From NCBI RefSeq assembly GCF_018294505.1, contig NC_057795.1:525867871-525931870 (forward strand): DNA of 64,000 nt, written 5' to 3'. A model generated the notes under the pieces. The model had not been told where the DNA came from. It did not search any database and was given only the letters and a program-made list of their open reading frames with translations. Below are positions 11,226 to 24,215 of the stretch, piece after piece (the first letter of the stretch is position 1; each line of letters opens with the position of its first letter). This stretch comes from Triticum aestivum (Eukaryota; Streptophyta; Magnoliopsida; Poales; Poaceae). Position numbers and translations under genes: made by a program.

Positions 11226-11846
11226 TCCTCCGGGCCTGCAATTAGCTGTACTTCATCAGATGTGGATTGGTGCTGCCTTGACATCAAACCAATTCGAGCA
11301 AGGAGTAGTGTGCGCAAGGTTGCTTCATCCACGGTAGCTTCATCCACGGTAGCTTCTTGGAATAAGTCTACATCGACCTTCAGAGCAAATCCTCCTTCCT
11401 CGTTCACCTTGCGCAATGTCTAGACCGCCCATGAAGTTCTGAAGGGCAAGTGGACTGCACGAGCGTACGTGAAAGTTGTGCAGGCGGACGAGAAGGGAAC
11501 TTCCTCCTGTAAACGCAAGGAATCACTGCATCACGAGGTAAGCAGTACACTTCCTCAACCATCTCAGTGTAGTTATCATAGACAAAGCAGTACAAGCAGT
11601 ACAGCGCGCGATTATGCAGTACAAAACCTACGCAGTGCGGTTGCTTCTGTTTGTTGTGGGGGAAAATGCAGTACGCTTGTATAGGTTCATTACAGATAAT
11701 GATGCAGTGCGGTTGCTTCAGTTCACCTTGCGGGGTGATGCAGTCACCATGCAATGCTTCGGCAGTACCATTTTGAACACATTGTAGTTCGCATGATTCA
11801 GTTCATTTAACCTGATAATGCAGCTCGGTCATTTTGTGTGCAGGAG
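11226..11846 (+). other. Leader region of the transposase gene
   Basis: Probable 5' UTR exon up to about 11538, where GAG|GTAAGCAG looks like a donor site, and then an intron ending in TTTTGTGTGCAG at 11841-11843. An 18-bp repeat (TTCATCCACGGTAGC type) occurs twice near 11325-11360. The intron contains at least seven copies of the dispersed GCAGTAC/GCAGTGC motif. No convincing upstream coding exon was found. Confidence 0.45.
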
Positions 11847-14800
11847 ATGACGTTCAGCAGATACAAAATGCCGCGCATAATTGACAGCACTGAGAACAAC
11901 AACTTTCAGCAGAGTGGATATTCTTCTGAAAGAGATACTGGCTGGGTTACCCCTGAGGTTCCTCGTGGATTCTTCATGACAACAAACAGGGTGCAGTACT
12001 CTCCATAAGAAGATTTTTCCCATGACGAAGATGTAGTTGAAGATGACGATGATGTCACATTCGTCTGGGAAGGCACTCACCAACGCGATGATGAAGACGA
12101 TGACGATGAAGATGAGCCGATAACAGTTCTCAACCCAGAGTATAAGCACGAGTTCACTATGTTTGGACAACATGTCCGAATAGACAATGATGATGCAGTT
12201 GAACACGATGTTGCAGCAGATGATGACTATGTCTATGATGATGTGCCACTGCTCCAAAATTTTCAATCCAATCCACCGAGACATTGTCATAACACTGGAT
12301 TACCACCACGTCCACCTGCACCCCAAAACAGAGCTCAGCGTCCACCTGCTGCACCGAAAAACAGAGCTCCAACTAGACCTGCTGCATCAACTTCGACGCT
12401 GCGGCCACCAATGGTGCCTCGGTCAAAAGTAATACGCAGGTACAAATCCTCCTCACTGTTACCACCGCGAGATCCTCAACTACACACATCTACTATAACC
12501 CCGCCATGTCCAATACAACCCGGCGAGCTGCAAACACCATCAAGCGAACGACTCTACACACATGTAAGTTTATGGTCTGAAAAAAATAAATAGTTGCAGT
12601 CCATTTAGATAACATTGCAGTGCACACTGATATTTGTTGTGAGCTTTGGCTAGGAACATTGCAAATGCTTTATTAAACTCGTATGCACTCCTCGTATTCA
12701 AAAAACAGAACAGAACAAATTTTCTCATATAGCATTTCAATTAATGCAGGATAAAAACATGCCGCTGAACCTCGTACCTGCTGGTGGAATGAAATTCACC
12801 ACGTACGACAAGGCATGGGACTTTTACAACAATTATGCAAGATGTGCAGGGTTTGGTATATGCAAGAGGGCAAAACAAAGGACAAATGCCTACATTGTCT
12901 GCTCAAGAGAAGGGGTCCACAAGCAGGCTGTGTCAGATTATCACCGGGTACGTCAGAAGACATCAAAAAGGATTGGCTGCAATGCAAAGATTAGAGTCAA
13001 AAAAATGAAGGATGGCAAATTTGTGATAGAAATGGTTCAACTCAACCACAATCACAAGATGCTGGAAAGCCCCGGGATGCTTTTGCACATGCGATCGCAC
13101 AAAAAAGACGATCCTCTGATAGACCAGTTAGTGAAAGACATGCAACTGGATAACCACACACATGATCAGATGATGTCGACGCTGTCGCGTATGTCCGGTG
13201 GTCTGCAGTACATGGGACATACTAGCCGCGACTGGGTAAACAGGTAAGCACGTAACAGAGCATATCTCTTGAGCATTCTGTCTGTAATTATTCCCTGTTT
13301 GGTGAGATAAGTTTGCATTGTCTCTGAAAATGCAGGAAACAGAAGTTTGCCAGAGAAGAGTCTGAAGATGATGTCAGGAAACTTCTGAATTTCTTCGAGA
13401 AAATGCAAAAGATAAACCCAGAGTTCTTCTATGATTATGACGTTGATGCAGATAACCGTGTAAGAAACGTCTTTTGGGCGAACGCAAGTTGCAGAGGATC
13501 GTATGAAGATTTTGGAGACTGCATTACATTTGACACGACGTATAAAACTAACAAATTCCACATGCCGCTAGGAGTGTTTGTGGGGGTGAACCATCATCTA
13601 CAGAGCGCCATATTTGCTGTTGCACTCATGCGAGATGAAACAATACCATCATTTGAGTGGGTTTTCAAAACCTTTCTGAGGTGTATGAACAACAAGCCGC
13701 CAATCTGCATGCTCACAGGTACAAAAAATAAAAAACACCTGCATACTTACGTTTTGTTTTGTTTTGTGCACTTATAGTTCTTCCATCTATCTTGCAAACA
13801 CACAAACAACTTAATAAAAAAATACTGTTTGTCTCTTCTCAGACATGTGTTCTTCGATGAAGGCAGCATTAAAAACTATCCTCCCACAAACTCTGCATAA
13901 GTTGTGTTGGTGGCATATCATGAAGAAGTACAAGGACCAGCTCGCCTTGCTGTGTAAGGCGCACGAGAAGCTCAAGGACGAACTCAATGCAGTGCTGAAC
14001 CACCCACTAATGCCGTCAGAATTTGAACGAGCATGGAAGAACCTCATTCAGAGGTACAACTTGCAAGACGACGAAGTGATGAATTCACTGTGGGATGACA
14101 GGCACGAGTGGATCTCAGCTTACTACAAGGAAATTTTCTATGCTCGGATGACTTCCACACAGAGAAGCGAGAGCATGAACCGCATACTGAAGAAAAATTT
14201 TGTCAGGGAGAAGCATGATCTCCATCTGTTTGCTCAGCAGGTGGACAAGTGCATTCAGACCAGGAAGGCCGTCAAGCACGCAGAGACACTAGCAAATGAG
14301 GTAAACAAAATGTCAATCAAAAATTGCTTAAAAAATATGACTACAAAAACAAACAATTTTTTCATTTCTCTGGATCGTAACAGTGCATTTGTGATCATGC
14401 AGTCAGAGGTAAAAACAACAACAAAGTTTGGCTTCGGAGTTCAGCTATCAAAAGTGTACACAAGAGCAGTGTTTGCAGATTTCAAAGAAACACTCTACCG
14501 TAGCACTGCATTCAGAGCAGAACGGTGCCCTGAGAACCCGACAAAGTATCTCGTACACCACTACAACAGATCAGATGTATTTGACTGGGCAAGGCATAAT
14601 TTCCAAGTGGTCACCGATGAAGAGAAAGGTGTCTACGAATGTGAGTGCAAACTCTGGACACACACAGGTGAGACTCCTAGCAAAAAAACTCTAGATTCTC
14701 ATAGTCATGCACGAAAGCTAACTTACTGAACTTTAAAAGTACATATGCATGTGTAATTCACAAAACCAAATGAAGTTCACTTCTTTAAAAAATGAACAAA

Positions 14801-15350
14801 TAATGAAAAAAAATATGTTTACTAATTTCATGCAGTTCACTTACAGAACAAAAAAAAATCATGTGTTTGTCTGCAGGCCTCTTCTACGTCCATGGCTTAT
14901 GCATGCTTTCTCATTTGAGAGTACTCAACATTCCTGAGGTGTACATCATGAAAAGATACACCTGTAACGCAAGATCAGATGCAACGTTTGACAGAAGAGA
15001 CTACGAACAAACAGGACCAGATGGAACCTCACTTTTTTGCCGTAGAAAATTGCTGACAGAAACAGCAATGGACCTTGCAAACAGAGCGACGAGATCCGAC
15101 GCTGGGTGCCACAGAGCGTTGTATGGTATGAGGGCATTGATAGAGGAAGTTAACATGCTCAACAAAGAAGAAGAAGAAGCAGCAAAACTAAAGCAAGCAG
15201 AGAAATACCAACATGACAATAAAGCCGAGCAAGTAGAAAAAACTGAACACATTGGAACTGGTGCTATCAAAAAAGAAACAATTCTTCCACCTCCTGTTTC
15301 AAACACAAGAGGAAGAAAGAAAGGTGGAGACGCAAACCAGAAAAAGGTGG
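11847..15350 (+). pseudogene. MULE/FAR1-type transposase, exons 5' of the Tekay insertion
   Basis: Five exons with canonical splice sites: 11847-12563, 12750-13243, 13336-13718, 13843-14667 and 14877-15350, the last continued after the Tekay element at 29502. The N-terminal part is very acidic and carries an in-frame TAA at 12006-12008. Exon 2 is a FAR1-type DNA-binding domain (SREGVHKQ, IGCNAKIRVKKMKDGKF, LNHNHKML). Exons 3-4 are the MULE transposase core, with candidate catalytic Asp in ITFDTTYKT, a second in MLTDMCSSMK and the WWHIMKKY block. The SWIM zinc finger starts CECKLWTHTG, but its second half reads FYVHGLC where a Cys-x-His pair is expected, so one zinc ligand appears lost by a G-to-A change. 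It would cut and move the element; this copy looks dead. Confidence 0.85.
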
Positions 15351-18300
15351 TGTCAGGACCCCGACTCGATGTCACATCGATCTAGCTGGTAACACCTCAT
15401 ATCACTTTGCGGCCTCACGCACGGTATCCCCACGGGTGTCGTCTTACCTTTTCCCGGGACCGTTTGCGCCTTTTGGCTCACGTATATGATAGTGTCGCTA
15501 GCATCCATATGATAAAGAGCCCGGGCTGACATGACTAGTCGTAAACCCAAAGTGGCACAGACTTACAGGGACAGGCATCCATGACCCAGCTTCGAACGTG
15601 TCGGTCATCAGCAAGTGGGTCCGGGCTATAGCACTGGGCTAGCAGGACTCCGGTAAACCGGGCTGTAGCGGGCTAACAGGACTCCGGTACTCAAAGCGTG
15701 ACATTTCCCCGAAGGGACAGACACAGGAACGAAGAAGGACACATGCCGGCCAGCCTAAGTGTTCCAGAGCAGTAGCAAGCTACCATGGCTCAGCGGTAAC
15801 ACTAGGAGACATTTCCCGGTAAGAGAGGCTACTAAAGATAAACAACTAGATAGTCAGATCCCACACATACCAAGCATTTCAATCATACACACAATATGCT
15901 CGATATGTGCAAATACAACGAAGCATCACAACATGACTCTATGACACAAGTACTTTATTTAAGGCTCAGGGAGCCATACATATCATACACACAGGTACGG
16001 GTCTCACAACCCAACATACAAATCATACAGTCATACAAGCCAACAGCGGAAGTACTTTGTCTGGGTACAGACAACTAGTAAAATAAAAGAGGCTTGGAAA
16101 GCCTAGCTATACTACGTGGTCCATCACAAGCTCAGGGTCACCACCTGGGTCTTTAGCCTACTCGTTGATGTCAACGTCTACATAGAACCCATCAGAAGGG
16201 GTTGCAGCGTCTTCTGTAAAAAATGTAGATTATAGCAACATGAGTACAAAAGTACTCAGCAAGACTTACATCAGATCCTACATACATGCATAGTATCAAG
16301 AAGGGTTGGTGGAGTTATTGCAGCAAGCTAGCTTTGACTCTTGGCTAGACTATCCTACGATACTCCAACTTGAAATGTTTTGCGCACACGAGTCCACTAC
16401 TCACCACTTCAATACACTACCGAGGATCCACCTCCGTCTTCCTACGGAAGAGCCATCCTCGGCACTCACACTTATCTTGAGGCTTTTAGTAGTTTCCATT
16501 TACTTGTCTATGAACTGTATAGGCAACCAAGTAGTCCTTTACCGCGGACGCGGCTATTCGAATAGATCATGATAACCCTGCAGGGGTGTACTTCTTCATA
16601 CACGCTCTCACCACTTATCGTCGTTTACACGACATGTACTCGGCAACCTTCAAGCGGAAGCCCAACGTGGGTGTCGGCCATGAACTACCTAATCACCTAA
16701 GCCTCCAGTCTAGGTTTATCGCCTATTCAGGTTCCATCCGCAGGGAGTCCGGCCGAGGTTTCCCATACGGCCCCGAACGATGTGAACAGGGTTCCCGAGA
16801 TACCTAACGGGTATCCGGTACACCGTGCCACGTACCTACCGCATCACAGCCCACCCCTACGGTCAGCGCTGTCCACGGCCTCCAGTAGGCTACAAACACC
16901 AGAAACTACTTGCAACTCCTGGACGGAGAACTAGGGTGAATAAGAAGTCGAGAGGGTCCATTGGTTTTGGGCCCAATGCATGGTAGTAGCTGATTCTTAA
17001 ATCACACATACAGATCTCAGTGCTTAAGGTCGGCTTCAATGAAACAACCCACCATGTACTCCTACATGGCCTCTCATCGATACCTTTACCAAATCGTGTT
17101 CACCACACCACTCTCATTACCGACATAATCATTTCACTCTAGCCCATCACCCAGATGAACCAGACCTGACACAACTCTAAGCGTAGCAGGCATAGCAAGG
17201 TAGGAACAACACATACATAAGGCTCAATCAACTCCTACACATGCTAGTGGGTTTCATCTAGTTACTGTGGCAATGACAGGTCATGCAGAGGAAATGGGTT
17301 CAACTACCGCAGCACACAGCAGTTTGAATCGCGTTGTCTTAATGCAGTAAAAGAGAGCAGGAGCAAGAACATGGGATTGTATCGATATGATCAAATGGTT
17401 GGTTGCTTGCCTGATGGTTCGATGCACGGATACGGTTCTTCGTTAGGGTAATCACGGTACTCCTCGGGGACAGATCCTGTCGCAAAGGACATTGATACAC
17501 AAACATCACCAAACAATATGCAACAATATGATGCATGCATGAAACATGGCAATATGAGTGTGTTGGGCTAATGCAACTAAAGCCAGGAGTGTTTGAACAA
17601 ATTTGAATCAAAGATTCAAATTTCAAACTCAAATATGGCCTCTTTAAGTGCTTTTCCTTATTCTGATTAAAACATCAACTTAACTTGTTTGATCATGCAT
17701 GAAAATGGTACAGATGGATAGATTGGATTTTTCTGATCATTTTTCATATATAATTTGTCCAATTTGGAGTTACAGAATAAAAGTTATGAATTTTTGAAGT
17801 TTAATTAATATTCTGGAATTTCCTGATTTAATTTAAATCCAGAAATTCAATTACTGCGTCAGCCTGACGTCACAGTGGCATCAGCAGGTCAACAGGGCTG
17901 GCTCGGGTCAAACCTGACGTGTGGGGTCCACACGTCAGTGACACAGGGGCTAATCCCGCGTTGACCCGGGCTGGTTAGCTTTGACTAGGCCCTGGGCCCA
18001 CTTGTCAGCGTCAGTAGGTGGGGGGGTTAGTGACTAATTAACTAAGCCACGTCAGCCCGCCGGAGTTCTGGCCGGCGGCGACCATTAGTGCGGCGGCGAG
18101 AGTGGTTTTGGTCGTTTCGGCCACTAAATGGACCGCGGAGGCCACCGGAGTGGAGCTGAGGACAACCCGCAGCTCTTGGCGGAGCCCGTTGGGGTCGGGG
18201 TGGCCGGAGTCGACGGCGGCGAGCTCGGCTGCGGCCGCCGGGGTTCGGTCGTGCACGGGAACGGTGCTGGAGCTCGAAGTCGAGCAAGGCGAGGCGCTAG

Positions 18301-19414
18301 GGATGCTCTACGGGGTTCTGTGAACCCGTTGGACTCGCCGGGGTGACCAAATGGTCACCGGAGCTGCGTCGACGGCGAGCTCGGCGACGGCGGAGGTTCG
18401 GCCGTGGTGGGGAGGAGGCTACGGTGAGGGAACGAGGGGAAGGAGAGGGGGAAACGGTGGCGTAGCTCACCGCGGTTGCAGTGGGCGTCGAAGCGGGCTC
18501 GGGGACGCGCTGGAGACGGCGAATTCGACGGCGACGGTGGTCGGAGCCCGAAGAGGGGAACGGCGACGTGGCGGCGATGCAGGGCTTCCGGGGAGCTGTG
18601 GAGCGGTGGGGAGGAAGAGGGAGTCGAGGCGGAGCTCCTGAGTTAGTCGGGGAAGCGAGGGGTGGTCGGAGACGGTGGCTATGGCGAACGGCGGCGACGG
18701 TGGTGTTCGGTCGGGCGGGAGAGAGAGCGAGGGAGAGCCGGGGAGAGTGAATGGGGTGTCGGCGAGGTCGGGGCGACGACCAGAAGACGATCCACGCGGC
18801 GCAACGGCGACCAGGGCGATGCAGAGAGGCTGGGTGGTGCGTGGCGAGCTCGGGCGCGCCATGCTCACCTCCCTGCCTGCTCTGGCAAGGGGAAGCAGCT
18901 GGCTGGCACGGGCCAGCACAGTGCTGGGCCGGCTGGGCTGGGCAGGTAGGTCCAGGTAAGTCTACTCCTTTTATTTATTTTTCTGTTTTCTGTTTTTATT
19001 TAATATATCTGCAACTTTGTTGAATTAAATAAAATACCTAGGCAACTCCAAAAATCACCAAACTACTCCTGGTCCATAGTTGGATTATTTCCAACATGAA
19101 ACATTTTAGTTTGGAGATATTTGAGCATTTAAATATTTTATATAATTTTAAATGCCCAAATTCAAATACTTATGACTTAATTCAAAAACCCTAGGATGGC
19201 CTAGGAAAATGTGCACCACTTTTGGCAGAGTTTCTGAACCAAGGCAAAAATGATGGGCATTTTAGAAGGGCATTTCAGGTTCATTGAAAAATTATTTTAG
19301 TAACCCTAGTTGGTTTCAGAGGGGACTGGGGGTTCTGTCATCCCCATTTCAAGTTTCTGATGAAAGAGTAAACATGATGCAACACTCTAATGCATGACTA
19401 GCTAGGGTGTGACA
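15351..19414 (-). repeat. 3' LTR (left) of the Tekay element
   Basis: Starts TGTCAGGACCCCGACTCG and ends AGGGTGTGACA on the plus strand; 4064 bp. A GC-rich block near 18050-18950 gives many open but meaningless frames on both strands. The polypurine tract lies just outside it at 19415-19432. Confidence 0.93.
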
Positions 19415-22400
19415 ACTCACCCCCACTCAAAAGAATCTCGTCCCGAGATTTGGGTTCCTCCGAGAAGAAGGCGGGATACTCGAGTCGAAGACGATCCTCC
19501 CTTTCCCAAGTTGCTTCATCCTCAGAATGGTGCGACCATTGAACCTTGAGAAACTTGATATTATGACGTCGCGTGGTACGTTCGGCTTGATCGAGGATAC
19601 GAATGGGGTACTCTCGATATGTAAGATTATCTTGGAGATCAAGCGTTTCGTGGTCCACTTCACGGATAGGATCCGAGAAGCAATGCCTGAGTTGAGAAAC
19701 GTGGAAGACATCGTGAACTCTGGAGAGATGCGGAGGTAGTTCCAACTGGTAGGCAACTTCTCCTCGTTTGGCAAGAATGCGAAAAGGTCCAATGTAACGA
19801 GGAGCCAATTTGCCTTTGATACCGAATCGATGGGTTCCCTTCAGAGGGGTGACCCGAAGATAAGCCTTCTCGTCAACCTCGAAAGTCATAGCCTTATGTT
19901 TTCGGTCATATTGACTCTTTTGACGGGATTGGGCTGTTTTCAACTTTTCACGAACGATACGAACTTGTTCTTTTGCTTCCTGAATCATATCCGGGCCAAA
20001 GAATTGTCTTTCCCCGGTCTCTGACCAGTTAAGGGGTGTTCGACATCGTCGTCCATAGAGAACTTCAAAAGGGGCTTTACCCAAGCTAGATTGATAGCTG
20101 TTGTTGTAAGCGAATTCGGCAAATGGAAGGCACTTCTCCCAGTCCATTCCGAAAAGAGATAACGGAGGCTCGAAGCATGTCTTCTAGAATTTGGTTGACG
20201 CGTTCCACTTGACCACTTGACTGAGGGTGGAAAGCGGTGCTGAAGGAGAGACGGGTTCCCATAGCATTTTGGAAACTTTCCCAAAATCGAGAGGTGAAGA
20301 GACTTCCTCGATCCGAATTGATTTCCAAAGGAACACCATGGAGGGACACTATTCGGGAGATGTATAAGTCTGCCAGCTGGCTAGCGGTTATGCTCTCACG
20401 AACAGGTAAGAAATGAGCTACTTTGGAAAGACGATCGACCACGACGAATATAGCATTATTCCCTCTTTTGGTCCTGGGAAAACCGGTAATGAAATCCATA
20501 CCAATCTTATCCCATTTCCATTCAGGAATAGCTAAGGGTTGAAGGGTGCCAGCAGGCCGTTGATGCTCTGCTTTTACACGACGGCAGACGTCGCAATTGG
20601 CAATATACTGAGCAATTTCTCTCTTCATCCTAGTCCACCAGAACCTCTGGCGTAGGTCCTGATACATTTTTGTGCTACCGGGATGAATGGTGAGAGGAGA
20701 TTCATGAGCTTCCTTAAGGATCAAACGCCTCAGGTTTCGCACTTTGGGAACCACTAGTCGATTCCCGAAGTATACGATCCCTTGATCATTAATGGAGAAG
20801 CAATTCGCAATTCCTTTCTGAATGTTCTTTTTGATGCGGGAGATTCCCGGATCTACCTTCTGTGCTTTGATAATTTGATCTGTAAGGGTAGGTTTTGCCA
20901 CCAAGGTGGAAAGTAAACCTTGAGGTACAATGTGAAGGTTAAGCTTCCGAAATTCCTCATGGAGAAGCGGTTGACTTTGTTGTAACATCAGGTTGTTACA
21001 ATAAGATTTACAACTTAGCGCATCAGCCATGACGTTGGCTTTCCCTGGGGTATAGGTTATTCCTAAGTCGAAGTCTGTGATCAACTCAACCCAACGTCTC
21101 TGCCTGAGATTCAAATCCGGTTGGGTGAAGATGTACTTCAGACTTTGGTGATCAGTGAATATTTCGCAACGATTACCGAGGAGGTAATGTCGCCAGGTCT
21201 TAAGTGCATAGACTACGGCTGCAAGCTCTAGATCATGAGTAGGATAATTTTCCTCATGTGGGTGCAATTGCCGTGAAGCGTAAGCAATTACGTGTCGATC
21301 CTGCATGAGAATGCAACCTAGTCCTTGTCGCGAGGCGTCGCAGTAGATAACGAAGTCCTTGGAGAAGTCTGGCGGTACCAGTACGGGAGCAGAAGTCAGG
21401 CGTCTTTTCAGTTCCTCAAAGCTGTGCTCACATTGTGGAGTCCATTCGAACTTCTTATCTTTCTTGAGGAGTTCGGTTAGAGGTTTAGCAACTTTGGAGA
21501 AGTTCTCGACAAAGCGACGGCAATAGCTCGCTAAGCCTAGAAAACTCCGAACTTGCTTGACCGATTCGGGTGGAGTCCAATCAAGGACGGCTTGAACTCG
21601 CTCAGGGTTAACAGCAATACCTTTACCAGATATTACATGACCCAGATAGGTCACTTCTGGCAACCAGAATTCACATTTAGAATATTTGGCATAAAGGCGA
21701 TGCTCTCGAAGTTTCTTCAACACTAGCCTCAAATGTTCGGCATGTTCTTCCTCGTTCTTGGAGTAGATGAGTATATCATCGAGATAGACTACGACGAATT
21801 TATCTAAATACTCCATGAAGATTGAGTTCATTAACCGAGAAAAGGTGGCTGGAGCGTTGGTTAAACCGAAGGACATGACGGTGTACTCGTATTGGCCATA
21901 ACGAGTAACAAAGGCCGTTTTAGGAATGTCCCCGTTTCTGATTTTGATTTGATGGTATCCCAACCTCAAATCCATCTTGGAGAAGACTGAGGATCCAGCG
22001 AGCTGATCATACAGATCGTTGATCCTGGGAAGTAGATATTTGTTCTTGATTGTGACCAAATTGACAGGTCGGTAATCTACAACCATCCGGTCCGTACCAT
22101 CTTTCTTCTTGACGAATAGGACGGGGCAAGCCCACGGAGATGAACTAGGGCGGATGAAACCCTTTTTCAAGGATTCATCGAGTTGTTTCTTAAGCTCGGC
22201 TAGTTCTAGGGGTGCCATCTTATAAGGTCTTCTAGCAATCGGAACGGTTCCGGGGATGAGGTCTATTACGAACTCAACATCCCTGTCAGGTGGAACACCT
22301 GGCAATTCCTCTGGAAAGACATCCGGGAAGTCACGGACTACCGGAACGTCGTCAAGGTCTGGCAAAGGGCTGGCGTTAAGAGAATATAATTGTCGCTTGG

Positions 22401-23874
22401 CTATTCGGGTCAAGACATTAACTATCTTACCCGAAGGATGGGTGAGTTGAACAGTCCTAGAGAAGCAATCAATTTTGGCTTGATGAGCTGACATCCAGTC
22501 CATACCCAAAATGATATTAATATCTGAAGATTTAAGGGCTATCAAAGATGCGAGAAAAACAAGTCTATCGACTTGGATTTCATTTCCATGGCTTACTCTA
22601 GAAGTTTGCCATTTGGATCCCGGAGTTTGAATTACCATAGAGGATGGCAAGTCACAGAATGCAACGTTATGCAAACGAGCATAATTTTCAGATATAAAAG
22701 AATGAGAGGCTCCTGTATCGAAAAGAACAGATGCCGGGTGGCAATTAACAAGAAGTGTACCGAGAACGATGTTGGGGTCCTCTTGAGCTTCTTCGGCAGA
22801 GATACAGTTGACATGGCCACGTGCAGCGGTGACCGGTTTAGCATGAAACACTTTCCCTGTCGGCTTGCCACGGCCAACAGCTTTAGCAGATTGATTGGGG
22901 TTGGTCTGGGGACACTCACGCATATAGTGACCAGATTCCCCACACTTGAAACAAGTCACGGAACTGGTACGTGGAGGAGCATTATTGGTTGGACCTCCAT
23001 AGGGCTTGGCCGGTGCAGACTGTTGAACAGGGCGAGGCGCCTGGAAGGATGGCCTCGGTGTGAACCTGGGTGGCAGGGCGGTATTGGGTACCCACACGCG
23101 GCGCTTCTGAGGACCAGCACCGGATGAGGAACCCGTGTCACGTCCATGCTTGCGTGTTGCGTCATAGTCAGTCTGACCAGTTTCAGCACTGATGGCTTTG
23201 TTGACAAGTTTCGAAAAAGATGTGCACTCATGCAGACGGAGGTCGCGGCAAAGCTCAGGACTAAGGCCCTTACGGAACCTTGCTTGCTTCTTGGCGTCAG
23301 TAGACACTTCCTCGGTTGCATATCGGGCGAGATTACCAAACTCCCTGCTATAGACATCCACAGAAAGTCGGCCTTGGGTGAAACTGCAAAATTCTTCACG
23401 CTTACGGTCCATGAGACCCTCCGGAATGTGATGTTCACGGAAAGCCTCGCTGAACTCAGCCCAAGTAGTGACATGGCCCGCTGGGCGCATAGCTCCATAA
23501 TTCTCCCACCATAGACTGGCGGGGCCTTCAAGATGATATGCAGCAAAGGTGACCTTGTCAGCCTCCGCTACCAGCGCGGAATGCAGCTTGTGAGAGATAC
23601 TGCGAAGCCAGTCATCAGCGTCGAGAGGCTCGACGGAGTGGTGGAACGTGGGTGGATGCAATTTGATAAAATCACTGAGTGACACCACGTTAGCCCTCTG
23701 ATGGTGTGCTGTATTCTGTTCAATACGCTCCAACAAACGGTTTGTCTCCCGCTTGTTTCTCTCAGCTTCCATCATAACTTCGGCTAGTGAAGGAGGATGA
23801 GGCAGATTTTCATTCCTGGCTTCACTGCCTTCGGCCTGCTCTTGAGAAGCAGGGTTAGCGCGCGTGTTGACCAT
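19398..23874 (-). CDS. Tekay gag-pol polyprotein (one frameshift)
   Basis: The likely start is the Met at 23874 ([13 protein letters not shown]); the frame is open 31 codons further upstream. Domains in order are a gag core, a CCHC knuckle ([14 protein letters not shown], about residue 310), protease (LFDTGAS, about 385), reverse transcriptase with YLDD near 698, RNase H ([10 protein letters not shown]), the integrase HHCC finger (NCDVCRR), and the integrase core with [16 protein letters not shown] and [11 protein letters not shown]. Around 20149-20157 the frame shifts by one base, next to TTTTCGGAATG. The remaining 249 residues continue in the new frame with the integrase end ([20 protein letters not shown]), VSQLRH and a chromodomain-like tail. 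The stop lies 17 bases inside the LTR. All catalytic residues I can check are present, so only the frameshift separates it from a full polyprotein; it could be a sequencing error. Confidence 0.92.
19415..19432 (-). other. Polypurine tract of the Tekay element
   Basis: Minus strand reads TTTTGAGTGGGGGTGAGT directly before the 3' LTR. It is the second-strand primer site and confirms the minus orientation. Confidence 0.8.
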
Positions 23875-24215
23875 CCTAGGTAGACAAGACAATGATTTAG
23901 TCAGAATGATGAAATTCCGACATGGGATACATAATGTACGAAATAACTCGGAATGCAAGATGATCATCCGTATGACATGGTAGATACAGAAACTGCTTCT
24001 TTATTCCATCGTCATACACACCATACAGGGTTTAGTACAAGACCAAACAAGTACTATTACGGTGAAAAGAGGATTACATCTCATCGGAGGCATTCCAAGC
24101 TCCTATACATTATTTTTCTACATCTCCGGAAAGAGTACAAACTAGGTCATATCCCACGAGTCACGCGGAATGATAGACGACACAGCTAGTGCGAACTAGG
24201 GATACTATCACTAAC

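Noticed and set aside
10773..11416. Pro/Arg-rich frames in the GC-rich minisatellite
   Set aside because: Repeat-driven frames in all phases; no coding signature.
18038..19023. Many open GC-rich frames on both strands in the Tekay LTRs
   Set aside because: Same frames in both LTRs, low-complexity Arg/Gly/Pro composition, no domain; an effect of base composition.
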